This document shows, piece after piece, positions 17,350-26,733 of a DNA stretch of 64,000 nucleotides. The stretch's first letter is position 1, and each line of letters begins with the position of its first letter. Origin of the DNA: SCGC-AAA076-P13 sp905478035 (lineage in GTDB: Bacteria; Pseudomonadota; Gammaproteobacteria; Magnimaribacterales; D2472); contig OX044367.1 of NCBI GenBank assembly GCA_943846785.1, positions 682,001-746,000 of the forward strand. The letters run 5' to 3'. Under the pieces are notes generated by a model that was not told the origin of the DNA, ran no database searches, and saw nothing but the letters and a program-made list of their open reading frames with translations. The position numbers were made by a program, and so were the translations under genes.

Positions 17350-18304
17350 ATGTATTTAATTAGAGGCCAGCATAATTTAGATTTCTTTAAATCACAGAGT
17401 TTTGATAAAGAGCCTATTCATGGAACTATTGGAAATTTCGATGGTTTGCATTTAGGACATCAGTCCATCCTTGAGAATATTAAAAAATCTGCAAGAAGTT
17501 CAAATGGAAAGACAGTAGTATTTTTTACAGAACCTCATGCATCAGAATTTTTTGCAAACATGAGATCTAATAGTAATTCAGCTCCGCCTAGACTCTGTCC
17601 ATGGAGAGAAAAATTTAAACTTCTTGATAGTTTTGGAATTGATTTTGCTTTTTTTCTAAAATTTAATAGTTCACTTAGGCAGATGACACCTGAAGCATTT
17701 ATTAAAAACATACTAGAGCCCTATGAATTTAAGTTCGCTTACTATTGGAGATGATTTTAGGTTTGGTGTTAACAGAGAAGGTGACTTTGATTTATTAAAG
17801 AATTGGGGTTTTAAAAAGGGGATAGATGTTACCAAGACTGAAACTTTTAAATATTTAGATGAGAGAGTAAGTAGCACAAGAATCAGAAAGGCCATATCAG
17901 ATAATGATTTTGATTTAGCATCAAGTCTTTTAGGAAGGCCTTATACTTTTTCTGGAAAAATTGTTCATGGCCAGCATCTGGGTCGAACCATAGAAGTACC
18001 TACTGCTAACCTATGGTTACCAAAACAAAAACTACCTATCTCTGGAGTTTATGCAGTTCAATGTAAGCTCAATGGCATATCTTTAAAAGGTATTGCTAAT
18101 ATGGGTACACGTCCAACTGTAGGCGGCACAATGCCAGTTCTGGAAGTACATCTATTCGACTTCTCTCAAGAAATATATTCGCAAAGATTGGAAGTAGATT
18201 TTAGGCATAAAATTAGAGAAGAAAAGAAATTTAAGAATCTAGACATGTTAAAATCACAGATTAGTAAAGATATAACTTTAGCAAAAACACTACTACAAGA
18301 CTAA
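17350..18304 (+). pseudogene. ribF: Riboflavin kinase/FAD synthetase, split by a one-base frameshift
   Basis: Bifunctional enzyme making FMN and FAD from riboflavin. The FMN adenylyltransferase domain has TIGNFDGLHLGHQ (about 26-38); the C-terminal riboflavin kinase domain has VHGQHLGRTIEVPTAN and GIANMGTRPTVGG. The reading frame breaks in the middle: frame one runs 17350-17754 and the rest continues in the next frame to 18304. Removing one T at 17739-17740 restores the expected FKFATIGDDFRFG segment, so a single extra base explains the split. Both halves are otherwise intact and the gene is normally essential, so a sequencing error is at least as likely as a true mutation. Neighbours are murJ and ileS. 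Confidence 0.88.
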
Positions 18305-18305
18305 T

Positions 18306-21077
18306 ATGACACTTAATTACCGGGATACACTTAATCTTCCTCAGACTGAATTATCTATGAAAGCTGGGCTTCCAAGAAAAGAACCTGAAATTCTTAGTTT
18401 TTGGGATGATATAGACTTGTATAACAAAATACGTGAGCAAAATAAGAATAATAAAAAATTTATTCTTCACGATGGGCCTCCATATGCAAATGGAGCGATT
18501 CATTTAGGTCATTCTGTAAATAAAATTCTTAAAGACATAACTATAAAATCAAAAACTTTGCATGGCATGGATGCCCCATATGTTCCTGGCTGGGACTGTC
18601 ATGGTCTTCCAATTGAACTCAATGTTGAGAAGAAGCATGGCAAAAGAAGTGAGCTTGTTCAGGATAAAAAAATGTTTCAGGAGGCGTGCAAAGAATATGC
18701 ATTAACTCAAATAGATAGCCAGAAGCAAGATTTCATAAGACTGGGTGTGCTTGGTGAATGGGATAACCCCTACAGAAGTCTTGATTCATCTTTTGAGGCA
18801 AATGCAGTCCGTGCTTTAGGTAAAATATTTGAGGCTGGACATATAGAGAAGGGTGAAAAGCCAGTTCATTGGTGCCAAGATTGCGGATCAGCACTTGCAG
18901 AAGCAGAGGTTGAGTATCAAGATAAAACTTCTAAATCTATAGATGTTTCATTTTTAGTGAATGAGGAATCTCTCCAAAATTTAAATGATGCTTTTAGTAC
19001 AAACATTTCTGATAATATTTCTTTTGTAATTTGGACAACAACCCCATGGACTATACCTTCTAATGTTGCTGTTTGTATCAGCCCTGATTTAGATTATGCC
19101 CTTATCAAATTAAATGAATCTTATTTGGTTATTGCTGAAGCAATGATTGAGCAATGTATGGAAAGATGGGGAGCATCTTCAGAACTAATTGCAAAAACCC
19201 CAGGAAAAGATTTACTTAATATTTCTCTTAGTCATCCATTTATTGATAGAAATTCTGAATTGCTGCATGGAGATCATGTAACTACGGAAGCTGGAACCGG
19301 ATGTGTTCATACAGCACCTGCTCACGGGATGGATGATTATTTTATTTGCAAAAAACATGGCATAGAAACATTCAAAGCTCTCAATAGCAAAGGGTTGTTT
19401 ATAGATGAATTTGATTTTATAGCAGGTTTACCAGCATCAAAAGCAGACCCGTTAGTAATTGAAAAGCTTATTGAAGTAAATGCACTAATTAATTCTGATG
19501 ATTTTTATCATTCCTATCCTCATTGTTGGAGACACAAATCACCACTGATTTTCACTTCAACTGCCCAATGGTTTATTTCTATGAATAAATCAGGGCTTCT
19601 AGATGAAGCACTTAAAAGTATTGCTGGTGTCAAATGGGAGCCATCTTGGGGTGAACAAAGAATAGAAGGCATGTTGACCGATCGACCAGATTGGTGCATA
19701 TCAAGACAAAGAAATTGGGGTGTTCCTATAACATTGGTTGTTCATAAGGAATCTGGAGAAATACATCCACAGCAAAATGAACTTTTTAGAAAATTTGCAG
19801 ATCTTATTGAGATAAATGGAATATCTTCATGGGATTCATTAAGCTTAAATGATTATATTGATGATAGTGATTCATATATCAAGATTACTGATTCTTTAGA
19901 TGTATGGTTTGATTCCGGGGTAACCCATTTTGCTGTTTCAGAGCAAAGATTTGAAGATGGTGTTGTGGCTGATTTATATCTTGAAGGATCAGATCAACAT
20001 AGAGGATGGTTTCAATCATCTCTTTTAACAAGCATTGCAATGAATGGAAGGGCTCCATATAAATCAGTTCTCACTCATGGCTTTGTTGTTGATGAAAATG
20101 GAAGGAAGCAATCTAAATCTCTTGGTAATGTAGTTTCACCTCAGAAGGTTTGGGATTCCTTGGGCGCAGACATTTTAAGATTATGGGTTGCATCTGCTGA
20201 CTTTAGAAGTGAAATGGTTGCATCAGATGAGATTTTAAAAAGAGTATCAGATCAATATAGAAGAATCAGAAATACCTTTAGATTTATTCTAGGCAACTTG
20301 AATGATTTTGATGAAAGTAAAATGGTATCTTTTGAGGATCAAATAGAATTAGATAAATGGATCATTCTTGAAACATCTAAATTACAAGATGATGTTTTAA
20401 AATTATATGATTCATATTCATACCATAATGTTGTTCAAAGAATTCATAATTTCTGTGTAAATGAATTAGGTGGTATATATCTAGACATTGTCAAAGATAG
20501 GTTATACACCTGCAAAAACTCTTCTAAAGCAAGACTATCCTGTCAAACAAGTCTTAATTATGTTCTAAATACAATGGTTAGACTTGTCGCACCTATTTTA
20601 TCTTTTACCTCAGAAGAGATTTGGCAAACCCATCCTTCCCTAAAAGAACAAAGTGAATCTATCTTTCTTTCAAAATATACTGACAATAATGTTAAGGGTA
20701 ATTGCTCCATCAGTTCATCTGATTGGGTACGAATATTTGAAATCAAAGATCTTGTGAACCAGTCTATTGAGAAATTAAGAAATGAAAATATGCTTAAAGG
20801 TTCACTCGATTCTAATGTAATTATTTCTGCTAATATTGAAGATAAATTGATTCTTGATAAGCTTGGCTCAGAATTACATTTTGTATTTATATCATCTAAG
20901 GCATCAGTGGTTGAAGGTGATAGTTTGTCTATCCAAATTGATCAATTACATGATGAAAAATGTACAAGATGCTGGCATAGAGATGCTTCAGTGGGACAAA
21001 GCAAAGATCATCCAGAAATTTGCTCAAGGTGCGAAGTAAATATTGGCGAAACGGGTGAGAGCAGGTCTTTTGTTTAA
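18306..21077 (+). CDS. ileS: Isoleucyl-tRNA synthetase
   Basis: Class I aminoacyl-tRNA synthetase that charges tRNA-Ile. The HIGH motif is in PPYANGAIHLGH (HLGH at 66-69). The editing domain includes WTTTPWTIPSN and GTGCVHTAPAHG. The KMSKS loop reads KQSKS (601-605), with Gln in place of Met. The C-terminal zinc site has CTRCWH and CSRCE. The length of 923 aa is typical. It lies one base after ribF and overlaps lspA. Confidence 0.97.
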   Translation: MTLNYRDTLNLPQTELSMKAGLPRKEPEILSFWDDIDLYNKIREQNKNNKKFILHDGPPYANGAIHLGHSVNKILKDITIKSKTLHGMDAPYVPGWDCHGLPIELNVEKKHGKRSELVQDKKMFQEACKEYALTQIDSQKQDFIRLGVLGEWDNPYRSLDSSFEANAVRALGKIFEAGHIEKGEKPVHWCQDCGSALAEAEVEYQDKTSKSIDVSFLVNEESLQNLNDAFSTNISDNISFVIWTTTPWTIPSNVAVCISPDLDYALIKLNESYLVIAEAMIEQCMERWGASSELIAKTPGKDLLNISLSHPFIDRNSELLHGDHVTTEAGTGCVHTAPAHGMDDYFICKKHGIETFKALNSKGLFIDEFDFIAGLPASKADPLVIEKLIEVNALINSDDFYHSYPHCWRHKSPLIFTSTAQWFISMNKSGLLDEALKSIAGVKWEPSWGEQRIEGMLTDRPDWCISRQRNWGVPITLVVHKESGEIHPQQNELFRKFADLIEINGISSWDSLSLNDYIDDSDSYIKITDSLDVWFDSGVTHFAVSEQRFEDGVVADLYLEGSDQHRGWFQSSLLTSIAMNGRAPYKSVLTHGFVVDENGRKQSKSLGNVVSPQKVWDSLGADILRLWVASADFRSEMVASDEILKRVSDQYRRIRNTFRFILGNLNDFDESKMVSFEDQIELDKWIILETSKLQDDVLKLYDSYSYHNVVQRIHNFCVNELGGIYLDIVKDRLYTCKNSSKARLSCQTSLNYVLNTMVRLVAPILSFTSEEIWQTHPSLKEQSESIFLSKYTDNNVKGNCSISSSDWVRIFEIKDLVNQSIEKLRNENMLKGSLDSNVIISANIEDKLILDKLGSELHFVFISSKASVVEGDSLSIQIDQLHDEKCTRCWHRDASVGQSKDHPEICSRCEVNIGETGESRSFV

Positions 21078-21552
21078 GAAAAGATTTTTTGTAACTATAG
21101 CTTCTATATTTGTTTTAGATATTGTAACTAAGCAGTATGCACTGCGGGGGTTAGTAGAGGGAGCGTCATATGAGTTTCTACCTTTCATTGATTTATACTT
21201 AACTTTTAATTCTGGTGTGGCATTTGGCTTTTTAGATATTGGTAATAGGGTTATTTCAAATATCCTTACATTGATTGGCATCCTTATAGTTATTTATGTA
21301 TTTAAATTGATTAAAAATGAAACAGATAATCTAAAACAGTATTCCTTGTCATTAATATTAGGTGGAGCGTTAGGAAATATTATAGACAGGTTTACAGATG
21401 GACTAGTAACAGATTTCTTACATCTTAAAATCGCTGATTTTTCATTTTTTATATTTAATATTGCTGATGCCTCAATATCCTTAGGTGCAATCTTCTTAAT
21501 ATATCTTGAGCTATTCAAAAAGAACCATTTGAGCAATGAACAAACAAATTAA
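21043..21552 (+). CDS. lspA: Lipoprotein signal peptidase (signal peptidase II)
   Basis: Inner-membrane aspartic protease that cleaves lipoprotein signal peptides at the lipidated cysteine. It has four membrane helices. The catalytic aspartates are in GNIIDRFTDGLVTDFL and FNIADASISLG, and the NSGVAFGF motif is also present. The start is uncertain: TTG 21043 and GTG 21055 are both possible and both overlap ileS; I give the longer. The lipoproteins at 58899 and 59432 are among its likely substrates. Its stop overlaps ispH. Confidence 0.93.
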   Translation: MAKRVRAGLLFKKRFFVTIASIFVLDIVTKQYALRGLVEGASYEFLPFIDLYLTFNSGVAFGFLDIGNRVISNILTLIGILIVIYVFKLIKNETDNLKQYSLSLILGGALGNIIDRFTDGLVTDFLHLKIADFSFFIFNIADASISLGAIFLIYLELFKKNHLSNEQTN

Positions 21553-22474
21553 ATTAGCTAATCCAAGAGGCTTCTGTGCAGGCGTAGATAGAGCTATAGA
21601 TATAGTGAATAAAGCTCTAGATAAATTTGGAAGTCCTGTTTATGTAAAACATGAGGTTGTACATAATAAATTTGTTGTTGAAGATCTTAAAAGTAGAGGG
21701 GCAATTTTTGTTGAAGAAATAGACGAAGTACCAGATAACTCATTGGTAATTTTCAGTGCACATGGAGTTTCACAAGAAGTTGAAGAAACTACAAAATTAA
21801 GAAAACTTGAATACTTTGATGCTACTTGCCCCTTAGTTACAAAAGTTCACATGGAAGTGATAAGGAATGCTAGGGCTAATAATGACATTATATTAATTGG
21901 GCACGAAGGTCATCCTGAGGTTGAAGGCACTATGGGTAGGCATATAAAAAATGAATCCAGTAATATCTTTTTAGTTCAGGATGAGCAAGAAGCCTCTAGT
22001 ATAGTCATTGATAAGCCAGATCAATTAGCAATAGTAACTCAGACAACTTTAAGTGTTGATGATACAAAATCTATTATCGATATTTTAAAAACAAGATTCC
22101 CAAGCATAAATATTCCAAAAAAAGATGATATTTGCTATGCAACCCAAAACAGACAAGATGCAGTAAAGCAACTAGCGCTGGAATCTGATTTTATGATTGT
22201 GGTTGGTTCGAGTAACAGCTCGAATTCTAATAGACTACAAGAATTAAGTGAAAAGTGTGGTTGTAAATCTGTTCTTATTGATAGCTTTGATGACCTGGAT
22301 CTTTCAGAAATTGAAGGAAAAGAAATAATAGCTATTACAGCAGGAGCATCAGCGCCTGAATCAAGGGTTCAAGAAATAGCTCTGGCGGTTAGAGACTATA
22401 CTGGTGCAGTAATAATGGAGCATGGGGTTGATGAAGAAAATATATATTTTAAACTTCCTCCCGCACTGAGATAA
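21536..22474 (+). CDS. ispH: 4-hydroxy-3-methylbut-2-enyl diphosphate reductase
   Basis: Final enzyme of the MEP isoprenoid pathway; an iron-sulfur protein that makes IPP and DMAPP. The three cluster cysteines lie in PRGFCAGVDRA, FDATCPLVTKVH and DDICYATQNRQ. Other conserved parts are HEVVHNKFVV and SAHGVS, and the SSNSSNSNRL segment. The length of 312 aa is typical. It overlaps lspA by 17 bases, and the next gene begins directly at the base after its stop. Confidence 0.96.
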   Translation: MNKQIKLANPRGFCAGVDRAIDIVNKALDKFGSPVYVKHEVVHNKFVVEDLKSRGAIFVEEIDEVPDNSLVIFSAHGVSQEVEETTKLRKLEYFDATCPLVTKVHMEVIRNARANNDIILIGHEGHPEVEGTMGRHIKNESSNIFLVQDEQEASSIVIDKPDQLAIVTQTTLSVDDTKSIIDILKTRFPSINIPKKDDICYATQNRQDAVKQLALESDFMIVVGSSNSSNSNRLQELSEKCGCKSVLIDSFDDLDLSEIEGKEIIAITAGASAPESRVQEIALAVRDYTGAVIMEHGVDEENIYFKLPPALR

Positions 22475-23014
22475 ATGATAATTAAGAATCATCTAATTTC
22501 TGACATAAAATATATAAAGTCTCCAAACTTTAATAACAGACCCCAAAATACATCCATAGATCTCTTAGTAATTCATTCAATAAGCCTACCACCTAAGGTT
22601 TATGGAAATGATCATATAGAACAATTTTTTTTAAACTGCCTTGATAGTTCCTTAGATCCTTTTTATGAAGAAATCAAAAACCTAAAGGTATCAGCACACT
22701 TATTAATAAAAAGAACTGGTGAGGTTATTCAGTTTGTGCCATTTAATATGAGGGCATGGCATGCAGGAGAATCAACATTTAAAGGGAGAGATGATTGTAA
22801 TAGTTTCTCTATAGGTGTTGAGCTTGAGGGTTCAGAAGATGATCCTTTCGAAGATATTCAATATGATAAGCTTAGTGAAGTTACAGTTTCTCTAATAAAT
22901 GAATATAAAAATATTACCAAAGACAATATTAGGGGTCACTCGGATATTGCACCAGGAAGAAAAACAGACCCTGGTAAATTTTTTGATTGGAAGAAGTACT
23001 TAAATAATGTCTAA
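22475..23014 (+). CDS. ampD: 1,6-anhydro-N-acetylmuramyl-L-alanine amidase
   Basis: Cytoplasmic zinc amidase that removes the peptide from recycled anhydro-muropeptides. The zinc ligands are the His in LLVIHSISLPP, the His in RGHSDIAPGRKTDPG, and the Asp in the latter motif; HLLIKRTGEVIQFVP and RAWHAGES are also conserved. The length of 179 aa matches AmpD. It is immediately followed by an AmpG-like permease, which together make a peptidoglycan-recycling pair. Confidence 0.93.
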   Translation: MIIKNHLISDIKYIKSPNFNNRPQNTSIDLLVIHSISLPPKVYGNDHIEQFFLNCLDSSLDPFYEEIKNLKVSAHLLIKRTGEVIQFVPFNMRAWHAGESTFKGRDDCNSFSIGVELEGSEDDPFEDIQYDKLSEVTVSLINEYKNITKDNIRGHSDIAPGRKTDPGKFFDWKKYLNNV

Positions 23015-24263
23015 ATTCAATAAGCTTTTTGTAATGTTTTGCTTGGGCTTTGCATCAGGCCTTCCTTACATGATCATTATAAGTACATCTACTGCATGGC
23101 TTAGAGACGCAGGTGTAGATCTTGCATACATAGGTTTTTTTTCTTGGGTTACTTTTATGTATGCCTTTAAGTTTTTATGGGCACCTTTAATTGATAGGTT
23201 TTCTATTCCAGTATTAAAAAAATATGGACATAGGAAGAGCTGGATTGTTTTGATGCAGAGCATTATTTTTGTTAATTTAATAATACTTTCAAACATCGAT
23301 CCAAAGAATAATTTTATGCTATTTAGCTTAATAGCTTTTCTTATTGGGCTCTCTGGATCTATTCAGGATATAGCCATAGATGCATTTAGGATTGAATATG
23401 CTGATATCAATGATCAAGGAAGCCTTGCGGCTACTTATCAATTTGGTTGGAGATTAGCAATTATTATAGCAACCTCATTTGCTTTAATATTTGCTGATAC
23501 TAATGGGTGGTCTTTAACCTTCAAAATAATGGCAGCTTCTATGTTTATTGGCCTTCTTGGTTTAGTCTTTTCAAAGGAAGAAAAAAATCTACAACTTAGC
23601 AGGTTAAGTTTTAGTCAATCAATTAAAGATCCTTTTGTTGATTTTTTATCCAGGTTTGGGTTTTTTGCAGCAGCGATCTTGCTGATGATAATAGCTACTT
23701 ACAGGCTTACAGATATTGTAATGGGACCAATGGCAACACCTTTCTATATTGATATGGGCTTTTCCTTAACAGAAATAGGAGCGGTTGTTAAAATTGTTGC
23801 TCTTATAGCTTCAATACTTGGAATTTCTTTAGGGGCAATTTTGTTAAAGAAATTTAATATATATAAATCTCTTTTAATTGGAGCTTTTTTGGTAATGATA
23901 ACTAATATTTGCTTTTCTTATGTTGCAGTCTCAGAAAAGAGTATTACATCATTATCTTTTATCGTTGCAATGGATAGTCTTGCTGCAGGTATTGTAGGAA
24001 CAGTCAATATTGCATTTCTAACAAGCCTTGTCTCAAAAAAATATACGGGCTTCCAATATGCTCTTCTAACTGGATTTATGGCAGGCCCTGGCTTTGTATT
24101 AAAAGGTCTATCAGGGCTTTGGGTTTCATATCTTCAAGGATTATATGGAGATAATTATGGCTGGATGGGTTTTTATGTAACAACATCACTTCTAACATTA
24201 CCTGTAATATTCTTCTTATATTTTAATAGGAGTTTTTTAATAAAATATGAACAAAGCTTATAA
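23007..24263 (+). CDS. ampG: AmpG-like muropeptide permease (MFS)
   Basis: Twelve-helix major facilitator of 418 aa. The N-terminal CLGFASGLPYMIIISTSTAWLRDAG and FKFLWAPLIDR segments match AmpG, which imports anhydro-muropeptides into the cytoplasm. The SGSIQDIAIDAFRIEY segment is also typical. The adjacency and overlap with ampD support the substrate. Other MFS substrates cannot be excluded by sequence alone. Confidence 0.87.
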   Translation: MSKFNKLFVMFCLGFASGLPYMIIISTSTAWLRDAGVDLAYIGFFSWVTFMYAFKFLWAPLIDRFSIPVLKKYGHRKSWIVLMQSIIFVNLIILSNIDPKNNFMLFSLIAFLIGLSGSIQDIAIDAFRIEYADINDQGSLAATYQFGWRLAIIIATSFALIFADTNGWSLTFKIMAASMFIGLLGLVFSKEEKNLQLSRLSFSQSIKDPFVDFLSRFGFFAAAILLMIIATYRLTDIVMGPMATPFYIDMGFSLTEIGAVVKIVALIASILGISLGAILLKKFNIYKSLLIGAFLVMITNICFSYVAVSEKSITSLSFIVAMDSLAAGIVGTVNIAFLTSLVSKKYTGFQYALLTGFMAGPGFVLKGLSGLWVSYLQGLYGDNYGWMGFYVTTSLLTLPVIFFLYFNRSFLIKYEQSL

Positions 24264-24582
24264 AATAATTTTCTTTTTATCATTAGTTATAATCATGTGG
24301 CTAAGTCTAGTTCCTTCATCATCCATACCTAACATAGCTGCCTTAAGTTTCTTGACAGATAAAGGTATTCATTTCCTTATATTTTTATATTTATCCTTAT
24401 TAGGTTTATTTTGTAGATTTAAGATTTCAAATTTTTTCTTATTAACTACTATTTTTAGCTTTGGTCTTCTTATTGAGGTAATTCATTTTTATCATCCATA
24501 TAGATATTTTGAAATAGCAGATATTGTTGCAAACTCATTAGGAATTTTATTAGCATCGTATTTTTTTCAAAAAAAAGATTAA
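24247..24582 (+). CDS. VanZ-like membrane protein
   Basis: A 111-aa protein with about four membrane helices. WLSLVPSSSIPN near the start, DKGIHFLIFLYLSLLG, a LIEVIHFYHPYRYFEIADIVANSLGI segment and the final hydrophobic helix follow the VanZ-family pattern. Function is not established for this family outside glycopeptide resistance. It overlaps the ampG-like gene by 17 bases, so it is likely co-transcribed with it. Confidence 0.7.
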   Translation: MNKAYKIIFFLSLVIIMWLSLVPSSSIPNIAALSFLTDKGIHFLIFLYLSLLGLFCRFKISNFFLLTTIFSFGLLIEVIHFYHPYRYFEIADIVANSLGILLASYFFQKKD

Positions 24583-24610
24583 GTTATCTATTGATTTCTA
24601 ATATTTCGAC

Positions 24611-24632
24611 CTTAACTATTGTTTAAGTTAAG
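24611..24632. repeat. Inverted repeat before groESL
   Basis: CTTAAC-N10-GTTAAG lies 47-68 bases upstream of the groES start. It is not a CIRCE element, and no clear sigma-32 -35/-10 pair is visible. It may be an operator or part of the promoter region, but six-base arms are weak evidence. Confidence 0.3.
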
Positions 24633-24678
24633 AAACTAACTAAAATTCATAAAATTAATTTTTATTGGGAGATAGAAA

Positions 24679-24966
24679 ATGAAATTAAGACCTTTACATG
24701 ACAAAGTTCTCGTAAAAAGAACTGAAGAAGAGGAAACTTCAGCCGGAGGTATTATTCTTTCTGGTTCGGCAAAAGAAAAGCCATCACAAGGTGAGGTAAT
24801 GGCGGTTGGTCCTGGAAAGAAAGATGATTCAGGTGAGGTAATGCCGGTAGGTGTTAGTGTTGGTGATATTGTTATTTTTGGTCAGTATGGCGGAAATGAA
24901 ATTAAACTCGACGGCGAAGATTTTCTCATATTAGGTGAGAGCGACATCTTCGGTGTTATTCAATAA
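24679..24966 (+). CDS. groES: Co-chaperonin GroES
   Basis: Lid subunit of the GroEL chaperonin. The 95-aa protein has the usual start KLRPLHDKVLVKR, the mobile loop with EEETSAGGIILSGSA, and the later GDIVIFGQYGG segment. A GGGAG ribosome-binding site precedes the ATG. It is followed after 27 bases by groEL in the classic order. Confidence 0.97.
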   Translation: MKLRPLHDKVLVKRTEEEETSAGGIILSGSAKEKPSQGEVMAVGPGKKDDSGEVMPVGVSVGDIVIFGQYGGNEIKLDGEDFLILGESDIFGVIQ

Positions 24967-24993
24967 GTAATTAAAATTAAGGGAGAAATATAA

Positions 24994-26637
24994 ATGTCAG
25001 CTAAAGATGTAAAGTTCGGAGATATCGCAAGAAGTGAAATGCTTAATGGTGTAAATATCCTTGCAGATGCAGTAAAAGTAACGCTTGGACCAAAAGGTAG
25101 AAATGTAGTGCTTGATAAATCATTTGGAGCACCAACAGTAACAAAAGATGGTGTTTCAGTTGCAAAAGAAATTGAGCTTGAGAATAAGTTTGAAAATATG
25201 GGTGCGCAAATGATTAAGCAGGTTGCTTCTCAAACTAATGATGAGGCAGGAGATGGTACTACTACAGCTACTGTTCTAGCTCAATCAATAGTGAATGAAG
25301 GGAACAAAGCTGTTGCTGCTGGAATGAACCCAATGGATCTAAAAAGGGGTATAGACAAGGCTGTTTTAGCTGCTGTTGAGCATGTTAAAGGTCTAAGTGT
25401 TCCTTGCACGGATAACAAAGCAATTGCTCAAGTTGGAACAATTTCTGCTAATGGCGATGAGGCTGTTGGTGAGATTATTGCTGAAGCAATGGAAAAAGTT
25501 GGAAAGGAAGGTGTTATAACTGTTGAAGAGGGAAGTGGTATTGAAAATGAATTAGATGTTGTTGAGGGTATGCAATTCGATAGAGGCTACTTATCACCAT
25601 ATTTTATAACTAATCAAGACAATATGACTGTTGAGCTTGAAACTCCGTTAATACTATTATTTGATAAAAAAATATCAAATATAAGAGATTTATTGCCACT
25701 ACTAGAGTCTGTTGCAAAGGCAGGTAGACCATTATTAATTATTGCTGAAGATATTGAAGGCGAGGCATTGGCTACTTTGGTTGTTAATAACCTAAGAGGT
25801 ATTGTTAAAGCTGCAGCCTGTAAAGCTCCAGGATTTGGAGACAGAAGAAAAGCAATGTTAGAAGATATTGCAATTCTAACAGGTGGTACAGTTATTTCTG
25901 ATGAGGTAGGACTATCATTGGAAGGTGCTAGTGTAGAAGATCTTGGAACAGCTAAAAGAGTTGTCCTAAACAAAGATAATGCCACTGTAATCGATGGAGC
26001 TGGTGACGAATCAGCAATTGCTGCTAGGGTTAATCAAATAAGAGCTCAAATAGAAGAAACTTCTTCTGACTATGATAAAGAAAAACTTCAAGAAAGAGTT
26101 GCAAAACTCGCTGGTGGAGTTGCTGTAATTAAGGTTGGAGCTGGGTCTGAAGTAGAAATGAAAGAGAAGAAAGCTAGAGTTGAAGATGCACTTCATTCAA
26201 CAAGAGCTGCAGTCGAAGAGGGTGTTGTTCCTGGTGGTGGATCAGCATTGGTCAGATGTTTAGAATCAGTTGAGAAGGTGACTGGCGATAATGAAGATCA
26301 AAATGTCGGCATAAATATCGCAAAAAAAGCTTTTGAAGCACCATTAAGACAAATAGTTTCTAATGCAGGTGAAGAGTCTTCTGTGATAGTTGCAAACGTT
26401 AAAGAAGGTAAGGACTCATATGGCTTTAATGCAGCTACTGGTGAATTTGGAGATATGATTGAAATGGGTATTCTTGATCCAGCAAAGGTAACTAGAACTG
26501 CAATTCAAGCCGCGGGATCAGTTGCTGGAATGATGATTACAACCGAAGCAATGGTTACTGACGTACCTAAAGATGATGCACCAATGCCAGCAATGCCTGA
26601 TATGGGCGGAATGGGCGGAATGGGCGGAATGATGTAA
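24994..26637 (+). CDS. groEL: Chaperonin GroEL
   Basis: Double-ring ATPase that folds proteins. The ATP site includes VTLGPKGRNVVLDKSFGAP and GDGTTTATVLAQ, and the family segment ACKAPGFGDRRKAML is present. The C-terminal tail has the Gly-Gly-Met repeats (MGGMGGMGGMM) that face the central cavity. The length of 547 aa is normal. A GGGAG ribosome-binding site lies before the ATG, and a rho-independent terminator follows the stop. Confidence 0.98.
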   Translation: MSAKDVKFGDIARSEMLNGVNILADAVKVTLGPKGRNVVLDKSFGAPTVTKDGVSVAKEIELENKFENMGAQMIKQVASQTNDEAGDGTTTATVLAQSIVNEGNKAVAAGMNPMDLKRGIDKAVLAAVEHVKGLSVPCTDNKAIAQVGTISANGDEAVGEIIAEAMEKVGKEGVITVEEGSGIENELDVVEGMQFDRGYLSPYFITNQDNMTVELETPLILLFDKKISNIRDLLPLLESVAKAGRPLLIIAEDIEGEALATLVVNNLRGIVKAAACKAPGFGDRRKAMLEDIAILTGGTVISDEVGLSLEGASVEDLGTAKRVVLNKDNATVIDGAGDESAIAARVNQIRAQIEETSSDYDKEKLQERVAKLAGGVAVIKVGAGSEVEMKEKKARVEDALHSTRAAVEEGVVPGGGSALVRCLESVEKVTGDNEDQNVGINIAKKAFEAPLRQIVSNAGEESSVIVANVKEGKDSYGFNAATGEFGDMIEMGILDPAKVTRTAIQAAGSVAGMMITTEAMVTDVPKDDAPMPAMPDMGGMGGMGGMM

Positions 26638-26653
26638 TTCTAAATCTTTATAT

Positions 26654-26678
26654 AAAATGGGGCTTTTGCCCCATTTTT
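26654..26678 (+). terminator. Rho-independent terminator after groEL
   Basis: AAATGGGGC and GCCCCATTT form a nine-pair stem around a TTTT loop, with a T-rich tail. It lies about 17 bases after the groEL stop and closes the groESL operon. Confidence 0.9.
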
Positions 26679-26733
26679 ATTAGATTTAAGACACATTTTA
26701 ATTTAATATAAGGTATACATTTAAGGGAGCATT

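Noticed and set aside
24611..24678. CIRCE element or sigma-32 promoter before groES
   Set aside because: The inverted repeat CTTAAC-N10-GTTAAG does not match CIRCE, and no CCCCAT-type -10 box is present, so only a generic repeat is listed.
25614..25985. 123-codon minus-strand ORF inside groEL
   Set aside because: Shadow ORF opposite the conserved GroEL frame, without ribosome-binding site or protein features.
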